64,000 nucleotides of DNA from Scilla litardierei (lineage: Eukaryota > Streptophyta > Magnoliopsida > Asparagales > Asparagaceae), in contig CM061142.1 in assembly GCA_030789695.1 (NCBI GenBank), positions 283,032,165 through 283,096,164 on the forward strand. The letters are read 5' to 3'. This document shows positions 32,955 through 45,187 of the stretch, piece by piece; positions within the stretch are counted from its first letter, which is position 1, and each line of letters starts with the position of its first letter. The translations under genes were made by a program, and so were the position numbers. Under the pieces are notes generated by a model. That model did not search any database, was not told the origin of the DNA, and saw nothing but the letters and a program-made list of their open reading frames with translations.

Positions 32955-34793
32955 CTAGTAATGAAGGGCAATATGGGTCTGTTGGGTAGCAACAGCCTGT
33001 GTGAGAGCTCGAAAGTCAACTCTAATCCCAGATACTGTAGGCTTTACTATGCAAATGCGCAAATCTCTGTCGTTAGTAGTGGACGAAGTGGGACGTGTAC
33101 GTGCATGAGCTGGAATCACTCGGCCTCCAAAAGTGAGCGGAGAAACAACAAGGGCTGTGTGTGTAGCAGAGCTCACAACAGAATGCTCAGCCTCTAGGTG
33201 AGGCTGAGACACAAAAATGCTCTCAGAATTGGGTGCAACAGATGGTGTGATAGAGGTGTCAGCTGAAGTGGAGGAGGGTACAGAGGTCATGGCAACAGAT
33301 ATGGTAATAGACACTGTGACACACTCTGAAAATACTGCGACAGTGGAAACATGAATATCGATATGTGGGGTGGATGTGAAAGCAGAAGATAAGGTCACCC
33401 CACACATCGGGGTCTCAGGTGATGCAGGGATCTCCACGGACGAAGGAATGGAAGGATCAACACTCTCAGAAGTGATATGAATAGCACCAAACACAGGCGT
33501 GTAACTCTCAGGAATGGAAGTGGACGTGGAACCCTCAACACGATCAGACGTGGAGACAGGTGTGATGGGTCCAGGCAAGGGCTTCGAGACAGGCTGAACT
33601 ATAGGGATATCAGCTGGGTGAGGCTCGATGAGATAACGCTGCTACTCATCATTGGGCTCTAGCACGTATACAGGTGGAATGAGAATGTCCATGGGGAACC
33701 TCCACTCGGCCCTGCTGGTCCCACCTGGGTCAGAACGGGGTTTGGAAGCACGCTATAGTATGCAGAGAAGGGACCATGGAGCCAGACCCAATGGCACTGG
33801 CCATGTGCTCGGATCATATGCATACGGGTCAAAACATAATTAGTAAAGGAAGTAGGCCACATAGTTAGGTGCAGATTAGCAGGAAACTGGATGTCAAAGG
33901 TAGGGGCCCGAAGGGTGATCAGACCGCCACAACAAATTGCCTTGGTGGAGGTGAGCGTGGAAATAATGCGGTCAAAGAACAAACTAGATACATTAATGGA
34001 TATGTCAGGAACTAAGATGTCCCTGCTATCCTCGAATGCTCTCTCTCGTGTAATAGCCCAAAGGATAAATAGCTCAGGTGTGGACATAGTCCCAACCTCT
34101 GGCCTAGCTAGAATGGTGGTGGTCATAAGGCGATGTGCAAGGCATATGCATGGGTGGACTATGGATGAGGCCTTTGCCCTTCTAGGGTCGAAGTGTGGGA
34201 TGCCAGTGATCAGCTCCCAAAATGCATCAGCAGAAAAGATGGAGGGAATGTGATGGCTGGGGCTAAACGCATTGTCAAGGTTTGGGATTGGAGGCCAATG
34301 AAAGTAAGTTCGGGCCATGGCGTGGGTGATCTCACACTCACAGTCCATGAGTCTAAAAGAGTAGCCCCTAGGAGTACTATGGATAGAACTCAAAACCTCA
34401 AGTGTCGACTGAATGTAGGTGTTCGCCGACACCGTCAAAAAGTCACCCCAACCGACGTTATCATACAGCTAGTGTAGCCATTGGAATATCCCTATGTGCT
34501 CTAGTGTGGGAATGTGAGGAACCCTAGAAGGTATGATCTGACGTTTGGAGATCCTCTCAAATTTGGCACGGTGTGCGTCATCTCTGAAAGTGATCCCATA
34601 CATCTCTAATCCCATGTCTATATGGGTGGAGGTGGTTGTGTAGGTGCTACAGGTGGTACAGGTGGTGCTGTGCTTGGATGATGTCGTTATGTGGTGGAGG
34701 AGGTGCTGTCCCAGAAGAAGAAGAGCCAGGGTCACTAGTCCTCTTCTTCTTCGCAGCAGGCTGCCTGCCCCGAGATCTAGTCCATGGATGCAT
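32955..34793 (-). pseudogene. G4 ATHILA-type extra ORF (ORF between pol position and 3' LTR)
   Basis: The start (minus) at 34793 reads MHPWTRSRGRQPAAKKKRTS, a basic head like G3's MVRTRGSMTPPIRGKRPSS. Then ITFRDDAHRAKFERISKRQI, a break near 34450, the conserved middle EVLSSIH..GYSFRLMDCECEIT, KAICCGGLITL, and a serine/threonine-rich tail (32955-33578) ending VDFRALTQAVATQQ. The FRLMDCE and ICCGG blocks match G3 (FRLLDHEYTGTF and YICCGGFFTIF), in the same order. This resembles the ATHILA ORF-1 family of Athila elements, whose function is unknown. At least two frame changes make it a pseudogene. Confidence 0.7.
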
Positions 34794-35248
34794 GGTGTAA
34801 TTCCGTAAGTATGGAGCACTCCACGAAAAATATAAGAATATAATCGCTCTAAAAATAATGTGGAACGAGTGTACCGAGCATGCGATGCGACTCCCAATCG
34901 ATGCCCCAGGTGTAGGATGGCTCCCCCAAGCTATATCTCCGTAGTCGTCGAAAAGGATCTCCCCCAAACATTCCTGTTGCACAAAAATGGTAATTAGCAT
35001 TGAACATTCGAATTAATTGGGGCTAGATCAAGAAAATATGGAGATTAATAGTTTTAATTGGGATTTAGGGTTGAATTAGGGCTTACGAGATGTAGGGGAA
35101 GAGATGGGATGTAATTAGGGTTTAGTGGAGAGGGGGTGGTCAGAAATGGGCCGGAGTTAGGTGGCTGGAGGCGACGCGGGGTGATGTCTTGGTCAAGTTG
35201 AGCTAAGATGCTCGGTCGAGTCGATTGGTTTTGAAGTGGATTAGGTTT
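34794..35248 (-). other. G4 spacer upstream of the ATHILA-type ORF
   Basis: Noncoding spacer carrying one GCTCGGTCGAGTCGA-type motif near 35210; the rest of the motif array is on the other side of G3, at 46787. It ends in the G3 target GGTAG (35249-35253). I see no ORF. Confidence 0.6.
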
Positions 35249-35253
35249 GGTAG

Positions 35254-36848
35254 TGATGTGTCCTTATTTTACATCATTTTCATATCATATTTCCATCGCA
35301 TTGCATGTCATCCCCGCGTCCAAATCCCACTTTTTACTGCGATTTTGGTATTTCTGACGATATTTCGAGTTTCGTAGTATATTTTGCGTTTTCAGGGATT
35401 TTGGAGCGATTTGGACCCCCGCCTGGGTTTGGACACATCCGACATGCTCATGAGCTTGTTGGCAGGGCTCTGGAGGAGTTCGCTGCGTTCTCGGAGCGGA
35501 AGGAGGAGAAGAAGGAGAAAGAAGAAGGAGACAGAGAGAGGCAGCAACAGCATGGTGTTTTCCCAGAAAATGCTCGGCCCGAGCAGCTTCAGCTCGGGCC
35601 GAGCCATGACACGCTGAAGGAGCTGCAGATTCAGCCGACGCGGGCCGAGCAGGTCATCTGCTTGGCCAGATGGCGCGCCCCGAGTAGTCCCCGAGCACAC
35701 CCCGAGTAGCTGACCGAGTCACCCATTCTGAGCCTGAGCAAGATGCGACACGGGCCGAACCTCTGCCCGAGCATATCCGACTCGGGCCGTGTCACATACT
35801 CGGCCGGCACTACCTGGGGCATTTTTGGAAGATTTTTGAACGTGCGATGTTCGCGATTTTCTGAGCTGAAGCTCGCGACTGCGGGCTGGGCGTTGAGGAG
35901 GCTATTCTGAGTTTTGATTTAGGATTTTTTGAGAGAGCTCTAGGGAGAATTTTTTAGGAATATTTTTGGATTAATTTTGCAGCAAATTCTGGATCGTTAA
36001 TTGAAGATAATTGTTTTCTTCTTTCTCTGGATTTGTTCTTCGTTCACTCTCACTGTAAGTAATTTTTAGCCCTAATTTCTTTTGTTGCAAGAAATGTTTT
36101 CCTACGCGAATTCAATATTTTCGTTCGTTCCGATCACCATGAGTGAGTAGATCCTCTCTAGGGCCGATGGGTGAACCCTAGGATTTTAGGGGAAAATGTA
36201 GATCTGAATCTGTACATCGAATTGGGGATCAAGGGTTGTATTTCGGTAGATCCTACCGAATCTGTAGATAACCCGTACTGAGATCATGCCCACGGTCTTT
36301 GGAATTGATGTTCTGTAGGGGTATCTAGGGATTTGAATATGGAAATCAGTGGATCCAATCAGGGCACGTGACCATGCCTGGCTCGCGCCTTGAGGGGATC
36401 CATCGACGAACTATATCGCTACGTCGATGGCTACCGCCATTGCATCGACGAGAGCCACCGAAATACCCCCAATTCTAACCCACGAGAGTGGTACGAATTG
36501 GGGGATTAATACCCTAGCCCTAATGCGATGTGAGGAACCTATCCAACATCAACCCCAACGATCCTAGCGGTGATCCCTAAAGCCCTAGTTCCTTTTATTA
36601 TATTACACAACAATAATCATCAACCCAAACCTTTCCCTCCGATCGCTACGACACTTCTAGATTTAGAAATAGACTGAGATTACTACGAACACCATCACCG
36701 TCCCTGTGGGATTCGACTATCTTATATACTATAACTCGACACCGTCCGCTTGCCGATTCAAACCCTTAGTCATAGCCTAGGAGCCATAACATGCCTGGCG
36801 ATCGTGACACCGACAGGTGGATCCTAGGTGTAGATTGCGGGCGCGTCA
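35254..36848 (+). repeat. G3 5' LTR
   Basis: 1,595 bp. It carries CTCGGGCCGAG-type motifs at about 35570-35800 and several Y-rich and AT-rich stretches. Partner of 45188-46781, with scattered substitutions between the two. Confidence 0.95.
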
Positions 36849-36854
36849 AGTTTT

Positions 36855-36872
36855 TGGCGCCGTTGCCGGGGA
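36855..36872 (+). other. G3 primer binding site (tRNA-Asp type)
   Basis: TGGCGCCGTTGCCGGGGA, six bases after the LTR end; same site as in G1. Confidence 0.95.
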
Positions 36873-37013
36873 CGGCAATAGTGTTTTCATCTCAGTTTGT
36901 TTTTATATTGAGAAGTTTGCTATCATTCTTATCATCTCTTACCTACCATCATTTTTATTCTCTTTAAATTATTTCGGTGCTACTGACGGTGTTTTTCTGA
37001 GCTTTGTTGGTGC

Positions 37014-39620
37014 ATGAACACCCGTCACAAGGGGGCTTCCAGAGAATTATTGTTCGATCCTGAGATCAAAAAGACAGCCTGTGCTTTAAGAGCCTCCAGC
37101 AGAAGCTCATCCCCATCAGCTCAGATGGGAGAGAATCCTCCTCCTCCTCCACGCACCGGGTCCATCAGGGACCATATGAAGCCGACCTTTGGGAATAATT
37201 CCTCGGTGCTTAGACCGCAGCTGACAGCGGCAACCTTCGAACTTAAGACGGGGTTAATCAATCTTATGCAGTAGGACCCTTTCCATGGGCATCCTCATGA
37301 GAACCCCAACCATCACATCGACTCCTTCTTGGCCAAGTGCGATACATTCAAGGTGAAGGATGTCAGTGATGATGCCGGGAAGCTGCGGCTGTTCCCGTTC
37401 ACCTTGAGGGACAAGGCCTCCTACTGGCTCTGAGCTCACCCTCCCAACCACTTCACTACCTGGGAGAAGCTCACGCTCGCATTCATGGATAAGTTTTATC
37501 CACCATCGAAGACGATCCGAATTCGAGGGGCCATATCCAATTTCAAGCAGCTCCCCCAGGAGTCGCTTTACGAGGCTTGGGAGAGGTTTAAAGACCTCCA
37601 ACATCAGTACCCCTACCATGGGATCGAGCCTTGGGATTTAGTGCAAAGATTCTACAACAGGCTCCAACCTAGCACTAAAATGATCATTGATGCTGCAGCG
37701 CAGGGCGCCTTATTGGATAAGTCTCCCGAGGAGGCTATTGATCTTCTGGAGCACATAGCTGCCAACACCCAGCAATGGAGTGATGAGAGGACCGTGATCA
37801 CCCGGACCCCTGAGGTCAAGGCGGCTACTCACCTGGACTCCCATATAGAGAACCTGTGCAAGCAGGTGGCCTGTATTGAGCAGCGCTTGGACTCCTTTCC
37901 AGCAGCACCCATCACCTCCTACCATCCTGCTGAGGAGTACGTATATCCTGGGTATATCCCTGCTGAGGGTCATTATGAGGGTGCTTAGACACCCGAATCT
38001 GTTCAGTACGTCCAGGGAGAAGGACGGAATCAGTGGCAGGATCCTGCTGCTAGGAACCACCCAGGCTTCTCATATGGAAATCCAAACGGAGGGCTGCAAC
38101 CTCCGCAGTTTCAAAGACCGCCGCCTCCTCCTCAGCAGCAACAGCAGAACCAGCAGCAGGGTGGCTTTAGGCCAGCTGGGCCCTACAGGCCGCCGGGATA
38201 TCAGTACAACCGGCCACCTCAGCAAAATTTTGCGCCGTCTCCTCCAAATTCCAATCTCGAATCTTCATTGGAGACCTTTATGAGCGGCCAGGTTCATTTC
38301 AATCAAGATACATTGAACCAGTTCAAGAGCATCAATTCCTCGCTCGATGAACTGAGTGGACAGATGTCGCAATTGCTGAAGAACCAGGGGAGATTACCCT
38401 CCCAGCCGGAGACCAACCACAGAGCTCAAGCAAACGCCGTGGTTTTAGTGACCACACGAGGAGGACGGGCCACTGACCCCGTTATGGTTCTAGTGTTAAA
38501 CAAGGAGAAGGTTCCCACTGATGAAGCTGATGATGACAGTACCAGAGTTGAGGCCACTGAAGGGCCTATCGCCATTGAAGAGAAGACGGATACACCTCCC
38601 GTCATGTCTGCTACTACCCCTCCACTCGCTGATGCATCCAAGGGCAAAGCTTCCAGGCCTCCTCCTCCGTATCCTCAGAGGCTCACCCAAGCCAAGTTGG
38701 AGAAAAAGTACTCCAAATTTATGGAGTTACTGAAGGGGATTCAGCTGAATATCCCATTCATTGATGCCATCATCGAGATCCCGGCTTATGCTAAATTTCT
38801 AAATGATCTCATCACCAGGAAGCGAAGGCCAGAAGAAGTCAAGTTGTTGGAGGATTCCACCTCCATTATCAAGAACCATCTCCCTCGGAAGCTGCCGGAT
38901 CCGGGGAGCTTCACCGTGCCTTGCTCTATCGGAGGAATGCCAATCAGCAGAGCGCTAATTGATTTAGGGGCTAGCATCAGCCTGATGCCCCTTTCTATCT
39001 TCAGAAGACTCCAGACAGGAAGCGAGCTGGAACCCACTAGCATGTCAATCCAGCTCGCCGATCACTTTATCACCTACCCAGTAGGGATAGTGAGGGACGT
39101 GATCCTCCAGATACCTCCAGGACTATGCGTCCCGATTGATTTTGACATCATGGACATGCCGGAGGGAGGAAGCTCTCAGCTAATACTTGGTCGCCCCTTC
39201 ATGGCGACGGCCGGGGTGCTTATAGACGTCCGAGAAGGAACCCTCTCCCTCAATGTGGGAAATATTGAAGCTGAGTTCCGGCTGCAAAAGCCGATGAAGG
39301 AGCGTGCCCACGTGGAAGGGGCTAGTTATCTGGAGTTTCTAGAGGAGGAGGTGATTGAAGACTTTTCTGCTGAAGAGGTCATGAAGGACCCGATTAAAGC
39401 AAGCATCGATGACGACGGCGACCCAACGTATAACAAAGCGGTCGCCGCGTACATCCAAGTATTGGATGAGGAGTTTCAACACCGTCAGACAAATCATCCA
39501 GCGTCAGAGGTCACATCTTTCATGGAGGAGAGTGTTGGAGTAAGCGGAAGTCAAACACCACCGAATTGCACCAACCCAGAGGATGACGCGCGACCATCCC
39601 TAGCGCCAAACAAGAGTTGA
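37014..39620 (+). pseudogene. gag: G3 gag-protease (one frame, three stops)
   Basis: The ATG at 37014 starts MNTRHKGASRELLFDPEI, then MGENPPPPPR. One frame runs to 39620 with stops TAG 37272-37274, TGA 37431-37433 and TAG 37986-37988. The gag core reads NHHIDSFLAKCDTFKV, LRLFPFTLRDKASYWL, ESLYEAWERFKDLQHQ and FYNRLQPSTKMIIDAAAQG. It is followed by a helix with HIENLCKQVACIEQRL, a proline/glutamine-rich stretch at about 38090-38240 and a second helix (NSSLDELSGQMSQLL). The protease blocks are AYAKFLNDLITRKR, DPGSFTVPCSIGG, active-site-like DLGASISLMP (38961-38990) and SSQLILGRPFMATAG. The last about 100 codons are acidic and end SLAPNKS; no RT motif follows. The three stops may be decay after insertion. 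Confidence 0.9.
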
Positions 39621-41213
39621 TATATCATGAGGAGTCGAGCTCATGACTGAAAACGAGCGCTTATTGGGAGGCAACCCAATTCCGTAGTTTTTGAAATTTC
39701 TTTCTTATTTTCTTATTTTCCTATTTTTATTTCGTGTTTTAAGGAAAAATCGCAAAAATTATAAAGATTTTGACGAGTTTGTGTTTCGTGTAGGACGGAA
39801 CATCGGGGGCATGCGCATTGACATTTTAAACGGAAGAAAGCCGGAGGAAGATAACGAAGTTGAAGATTTGAGAAGGAAATGAAAGGAAAAGAAGGCAAAA
39901 AGGAGCTACAGGAAACTCGGCCCGAGCAGCTCAGCTGCTCGATCGAGTCGAGCAGACACGGAGACGTAAGCTCGCCCCGAGCGGCATCCTGCTCGGTCGA
40001 GCTGTACAGGCTGAAGAATTTGGCGAAAAACGTCACTCTGCCAACCCGTGTAGAGCATATTGACTCGGCCCGAGTAGGATACGACTCGCCCCGAGCACAG
40101 ACCATTGCTCGGTCGAGTACTACAGGGAGCCCAAGTTGGAGCAAAAACGTCACTCTGTTGACCCGGGCGGAGAATTATTGGCTCGGCCCAAGCACCAAAC
40201 GACTCGGAGGGAGTATTTCTTTTAAATATTTTACTTCAACCCGAGCCGAGCTACAGATCGACTCGGCCCAAGTCTAATCAGGTTTCCAACCACTGCCCGC
40301 TTCTCTTAATCCCGCTGTAAAAATCTTTTTCACTCGAAAATTTTACCCCCTCCCAAAAATCCCCCCCGAGTCTCTCCTCTAACCCTACTCGTTCGCCCTA
40401 ACCCACGGCGCCCGTCTTCGCCGCTCCGCTGTCGGCTCCACCGCCATCGCCACCGCTCACCGGTAAACATCACCCCTCTCTCTTCCCCCCTCCGCCCATC
40501 TTTACCACCCCCCGCCTCCCCTCCCCCCCGCCTCCCAACCCTACGGCCGCTACCGTCGACGGCGCCACCGCCTTCGACGGCGCCGCCGTCTTCAACACCC
40601 CCCACCCCCCGCTCTCCCCCGACCCCTCCCTTTATCGTCCCCCCCGTCGACTGAACCCCCCACTCTCCCATCATAACTTCCGCGCCGTCGACGGCATCGC
40701 CGCCATCGACGACGCCTCCATCTGCTCCTTCCCCCAACCCACCGCCCCTAAACCCCCTCCGTCCCCTTCGCCACCATACCATCCCCCGCCGCCAAACCAA
40801 AAACCCCCCGACGACGATCTTTCCCCCCCAACTTTCCCCCCCGAGCCGCGCCCTAAGGGCACGGCTCGTTCAGTGCAACGCCCCAAGTCGATCGACTCGG
40901 TCCCTCATATCCGCCCCGAGTCGATCGACTCGGTCAGTAATCCAACCCGAGCCCTCCCTTTCTCCTAAGTGCACAACTCGAGTCGAGCTGTACCCAGCTC
41001 GACCCAAGTCACAGTAAATTCTCAATTGTCGCTTTCATATTCGATTTTCTGACAATTTGATGGCTTCATTTGGTAGGCACTCTGTTCTTACGGCAGTAAC
41101 AGTTGCGTGGATCAGCTTGGTGGATCTTTCACGCGTCCGCATCACCCGCACACTCGGTACACTCTTTCCTTGCTCTATTTTTCGTACCGCATTATTTTTC
41201 TGATCACGTCACC
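39621..41213 (+). other. G3 spacer: post-pol signal, CTCGGCCCGAG motif array and C-rich tract
   Basis: After the gag-protease stop come CATGAGGAGTCGAGCTCATG and CGCTTATTGGGAGGCAACCC (about 39655-39680). In other Athila elements, as I recall, this signal lies after pol, so its place directly after protease marks a pol deletion. From 39915 to 40275 CTCGGCCCGAG/GCTCGGTCGAG-type sites recur, and again at 40845-41010. Between them (40340-40845) is a strongly C-rich, CCG-rich tract. Open frames in it are compositional. Confidence 0.75.
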
Positions 41214-43442
41214 ATGGTCCGCACTCGCGGATCGATGACCCCTCCCATCCGTGGGAAGAGGCCATCTTCTGGCCCGACCTCTTCACGTCCACACCGCCGT
41301 GCACGCACCACTTCCACTACCACACCCCCTGTCACATCCACCATCCCTTCCACCGTCACCACTACCGCCGCTACCATCCCCTCCACCAGTGCTCCCATTC
41401 CATCATCTCCTATCCCCTCCACCACCTCTGTCGCATCGCTACCACCCTCCTCACCCCTAGTGATGACCCCATAGCTTCCATCCCCACCCATTGCATCACT
41501 TTTCGCGATAGAGCGCACAGATCGTGCTATGCTAGGCTGCACCAGCGCCGTCTTATCCCCATAGTTTTCGTGAACGTTCCAGCCCTTACGTCACTTGGCA
41601 TTCTCCAGGGTGTCCACCACCTCTACCAGGCGATCGGTTTCGACCGATTCCTGGGAGTTCATGCCCCCACATACACCCGTCTAGCCCTTGAGGGTCTTAG
41701 CTCCCTCACTTTCACCGATGCAGGTGATGGCATTACTTTTAGGCTCCTGGATCACGAGTACACGGGGACTTTCGCTATGATCCGGGACTACTTGCACTTC
41801 CCCGTCGTCCCTGACCCTAGGGCAGCTTTTTCCCCCTACCCACGACCTAGACGACTTTCACGCTCGCACCTTTTGGCAGCGTATCTCTGGACTGCCCGAG
41901 TACCGCCCCAGCTGGGCGAAGGCTTCGTGCATTGTGCACCCATGCCTTCGCTTCACTCTGAGGCACCTAGCGTGCACATTATTTTACAGACCTAAGGTCG
42001 GGACTATGTCCCTCCCCAAGCTTACCCATCTTTGGGGTATGACCTGACCTCGTAGACTCCACCCGGATGGCTCCGCGAGACCATTCATGCTTTCTGACGC
42101 CGCTTCCTGGCTGTGTCAGAGACTCTACCAGACAGCCACCTCTTACCACACCACGTATATTTGCTGCGGTGGTTTCTTTACCATCTTCGCTAGGATGTTA
42201 GGTATCCCACTCCCCGATGACTTGCACCGCCCTCCCGACACGCCTCACCACTGGCTTGCTCGAGCACATGCAGATTCTCCGCCCCTACGGTGCTCGTCAC
42301 TGGCGTTACCTCGTCGGCACTGGCCATGACACCCATATGATCCTTCCTGCCCCTCACCTGACGCATATTACTGCTGTCCAGTTAGACTGGATGATTCCTC
42401 AGTTTTTCCCACTTCCTCAGATTCACGACCTTGAGCCCCCTGGGGCACCGGTCGAGGCAGTCACTGATGACCCCGGCCCCCACTCCTCTGATTTCGAGCT
42501 CCTCGATATAGCCACCCTGGTTACCGGTCTCCCTATCCCTCCCGCTCGCACATCTTCAGGAGCTGCCTCCACCACCCTTGTTTCCTCAATTTCCACGGTC
42601 GTCGAGTCATCGGGGACTGTCCTCACTTCCTGCCCCGACACTCATATCACTTCAGCTGCTGTATCTATGCCTGACGGCACAGATCTACCTTTTTCCGACG
42701 ACGTGATAGATTTAGATGCTCCCCACTCGATCATGTCCCCACTCTCACACCTCTTTCAGAGCTTACGGCTTCTGCCCCACTGCTTGCCACCACCACCTCC
42801 TTACCGTCGGTCGTTTTCACGGGGTCTGTCGCGACGACTGTCCACACTTCTGTGTCGACGACAGCTCCATATTTTCTCACTAGCTCACCATCGCCCACAT
42901 TCCACGCTCGGCCCGGCGTCTCGGCTGCATCAGGCCGCTTATCACGAGTAGTGACCTACCGACATGCCACCCGTACCCACCTCGAGCCTCGATCCTTAGA
43001 CTCTCGCATGACCGCCCTCGAGGAGATGACCTCCCGCTTACAGCGGGAGTTCGATGACTTTCGCGACAAGTCTAAGGCACAGAGATCTAGGGTAGAGTCG
43101 GATCTCACATCCATTCTCGACCTGTTGAGACACCGTGGCCTGCCTACAGTGATACTTGCTCACCCTCCTCCTCCTAGGCCGTCTATTGTGGCTGTCCCTG
43201 CACAGCTCAGTTCTTCACTCCTGCAGGCTTCTGACGAGCCAACGTCTTCCACCCTAGAGCCGTCAGCCACAGTCGATCCTCTCACATCCATGGTCCAGTA
43301 TACTTCAGATCCTTCCTCCTCCACCATAGACCCCTCCTGCAGCCCTCCCCACGTGTCCCAGCCACCAGACTCACCACCCACCACCCCGGGTCCACAGCAG
43401 AGGGACCCATCACCACCCCCAGAGGGTGGTGCCTCTGCTTGA
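41214..43442 (+). pseudogene. G3 ATHILA-type extra ORF
   Basis: The start MVRTRGSMTPPIRGKRPSS at 41214 is followed by a serine/threonine/proline-rich head with a TAG at 41472-41474. The body reads in three different frames: FDRFLGVHAPTYTRLALEGL and FRLLDHEYTGTFAMIRDYLH (41570-41995), YHTTYICCGGFFTIFARMLG (42087-42230), and ILRPYGARHWRYL onward (42250-42951). The end (42950-43442) has a coiled-coil stretch, LDSRMTALEEMTSRLQREF, and a proline/serine-rich tail. The parts are in the order of the G4 ORF and resemble ATHILA ORF-1. At least three frame changes or stops make it a pseudogene. Function unknown. Confidence 0.72.
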
Positions 43443-45187
43443 TATAGTCCTATCCAGTTTTTTCCTCCCCCCATTTATTTTGTGCCCATCTGTCTTTGTG
43501 GGGCCCTGCTTTACCACAACATGGGGGAGGATACGCACCCATGCATTTGCATTGCATCATATCACTTTTTTATTTTTTATTTTATGTTTATTTCCATTTT
43601 TATCTCTCTTTTATTTGTATAGTTTTTATTTTTTATTATCCCACCCGCCCCACCCCTCAGCATCATCTCCCTCTCACGAGCGATTTCTTAGCAGTGAGGA
43701 CACTACTAGGTTTAGCTTGGGGGATGAGCGCTACCGCTTTATTTTTATTTTTATTTTTATTTTCATTTTTTAACATTTTCTTCCCTTATTTTTAGTTTTT
43801 ATTTCACTTTTTCGCCACTTTACCGCCCCATTTTATTTCTCTCATTTTGCATCATATCTTCTGTTTTTCCTCATGCATTCATCCTCTTTTTATCTATTTC
43901 CACTTTTTCTCTTTTTCTCCTTATTTCTGCTGAGGATGGTCTGAATGATGATATCTCTCTAGGCTTTATTAGTTTTTAGCGATGCTTAACCCTTTGGCAT
44001 GTTATTAGGATTAATTTCAGCTTTATTGTCTATATGCATGTATTTCTTTTGATGATCTGCCTGATTTAATACCTGATATGAATTGAAATCAATTGCATGA
44101 ATTAGTATCTAGTATGACTTATGTTGGAAAACGCACCCAGGTTCACGCATCACTGAACACTTGGAGCACCTGTTTTTATCATCTCTTTCACTTCTGTTTG
44201 CCTGTCTGTTGACATTATGATTATTACCGCATGCTCTTTTCAGTATTCATTTAGAGAAGTGAATTACCCATGCTACATATAAGTTTAGTTAGAGTTTTAT
44301 TTTATCGAACTGATGTGCACCCTCTTATGAGTGAACCGAGTGTCCCATTACCTTCCTTCTCCACATATCTACTTTTTCTCTACATATCAGTTGGTTACAC
44401 CCCTACAGCTACTTTATTGCATCTCACTTCCCATGTATAAAAATAAAAAAGTATATCTTCTTATAAGAAAAAAAAGAAAAAAAGAAGAAAAAGGAAAAAA
44501 AAGAAAAAAAGAAAAAAAATGTGAATAAATACCGTTTTGTGTTATTTCACTAAGAAGCTATATCTCTTTCTGGGAAGAAAAATTAAATTTCATATCATTT
44601 TCATTGATGCGACGCCTCAAGCTAAGCTTTGGGGGGGGTAAACCGACTGATTATATGAGTGAGCTTGACATTAGAGTGGAGACGGTGCACGTCGGGGAGG
44701 TTTAATAAAACCCAAACTTTACGAATTACTTTAGTTTTGGGGATTTTTCACGTATCAATTTGAATATCTGAATGGCATGATCTTTCTATTCTCTATTGCA
44801 TGTTACGTGAATCTTTTGTGCTCCTTGTGTATCTTTGATTGAAAGGGCGTTGTCAACTATTTTATACTAGACTCTAGGGATTGCATGAGATTGATAGGTT
44901 TGACGGTGTTATTTCAGTAGATCCCTATTCTTTGGCTGCATTACGTGACATATGATATATAAAGCTTGAAATTATCAATAGCATGCATGTTTAGCATTCA
45001 GAGCATCATGATAGACTTTTTAGGCCTGAGATCTGACCGATCATCCTTAGCACTTCTCTCTTATTTCTCTCTTTTTGTTTTTTCTCTTCTTTCTGTTTTC
45101 ATTTTCTTCTTTTCATTTTGTTTTCCTCCCGGCGTACCGATTATTCGTCTTCCTCGAGGACGAGTAAGAGGTAAGCTTGGGGAATTT
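43443..45187 (+). other. G3 3' noncoding region, simple repeats and polypurine tracts
   Basis: It contains (TTTTA)n at about 43739-43770, an A-rich AAAAAAGAAAAAAAG run at 44462-44520, and purine tracts TTTAGCTTGGGGGATGAG (43711-43728), AAGCTTTGGGGGGGG (44624-44638) and, adjoining the LTR, GGTAAGCTTGGGGAATTT (45170-45187). Only the last is in the position to prime plus-strand synthesis. No ORF supported. Confidence 0.75.

Noticed and set aside
4314..39620. In-frame stops in C1, S1, R1 and G3 taken as evidence of methylation-driven C-to-T decay
   Set aside because: TAG, TGA and TAA are always one C-to-T step from CAG, CGA and CAA, so the stops alone prove nothing; alignment with intact copies would be needed.
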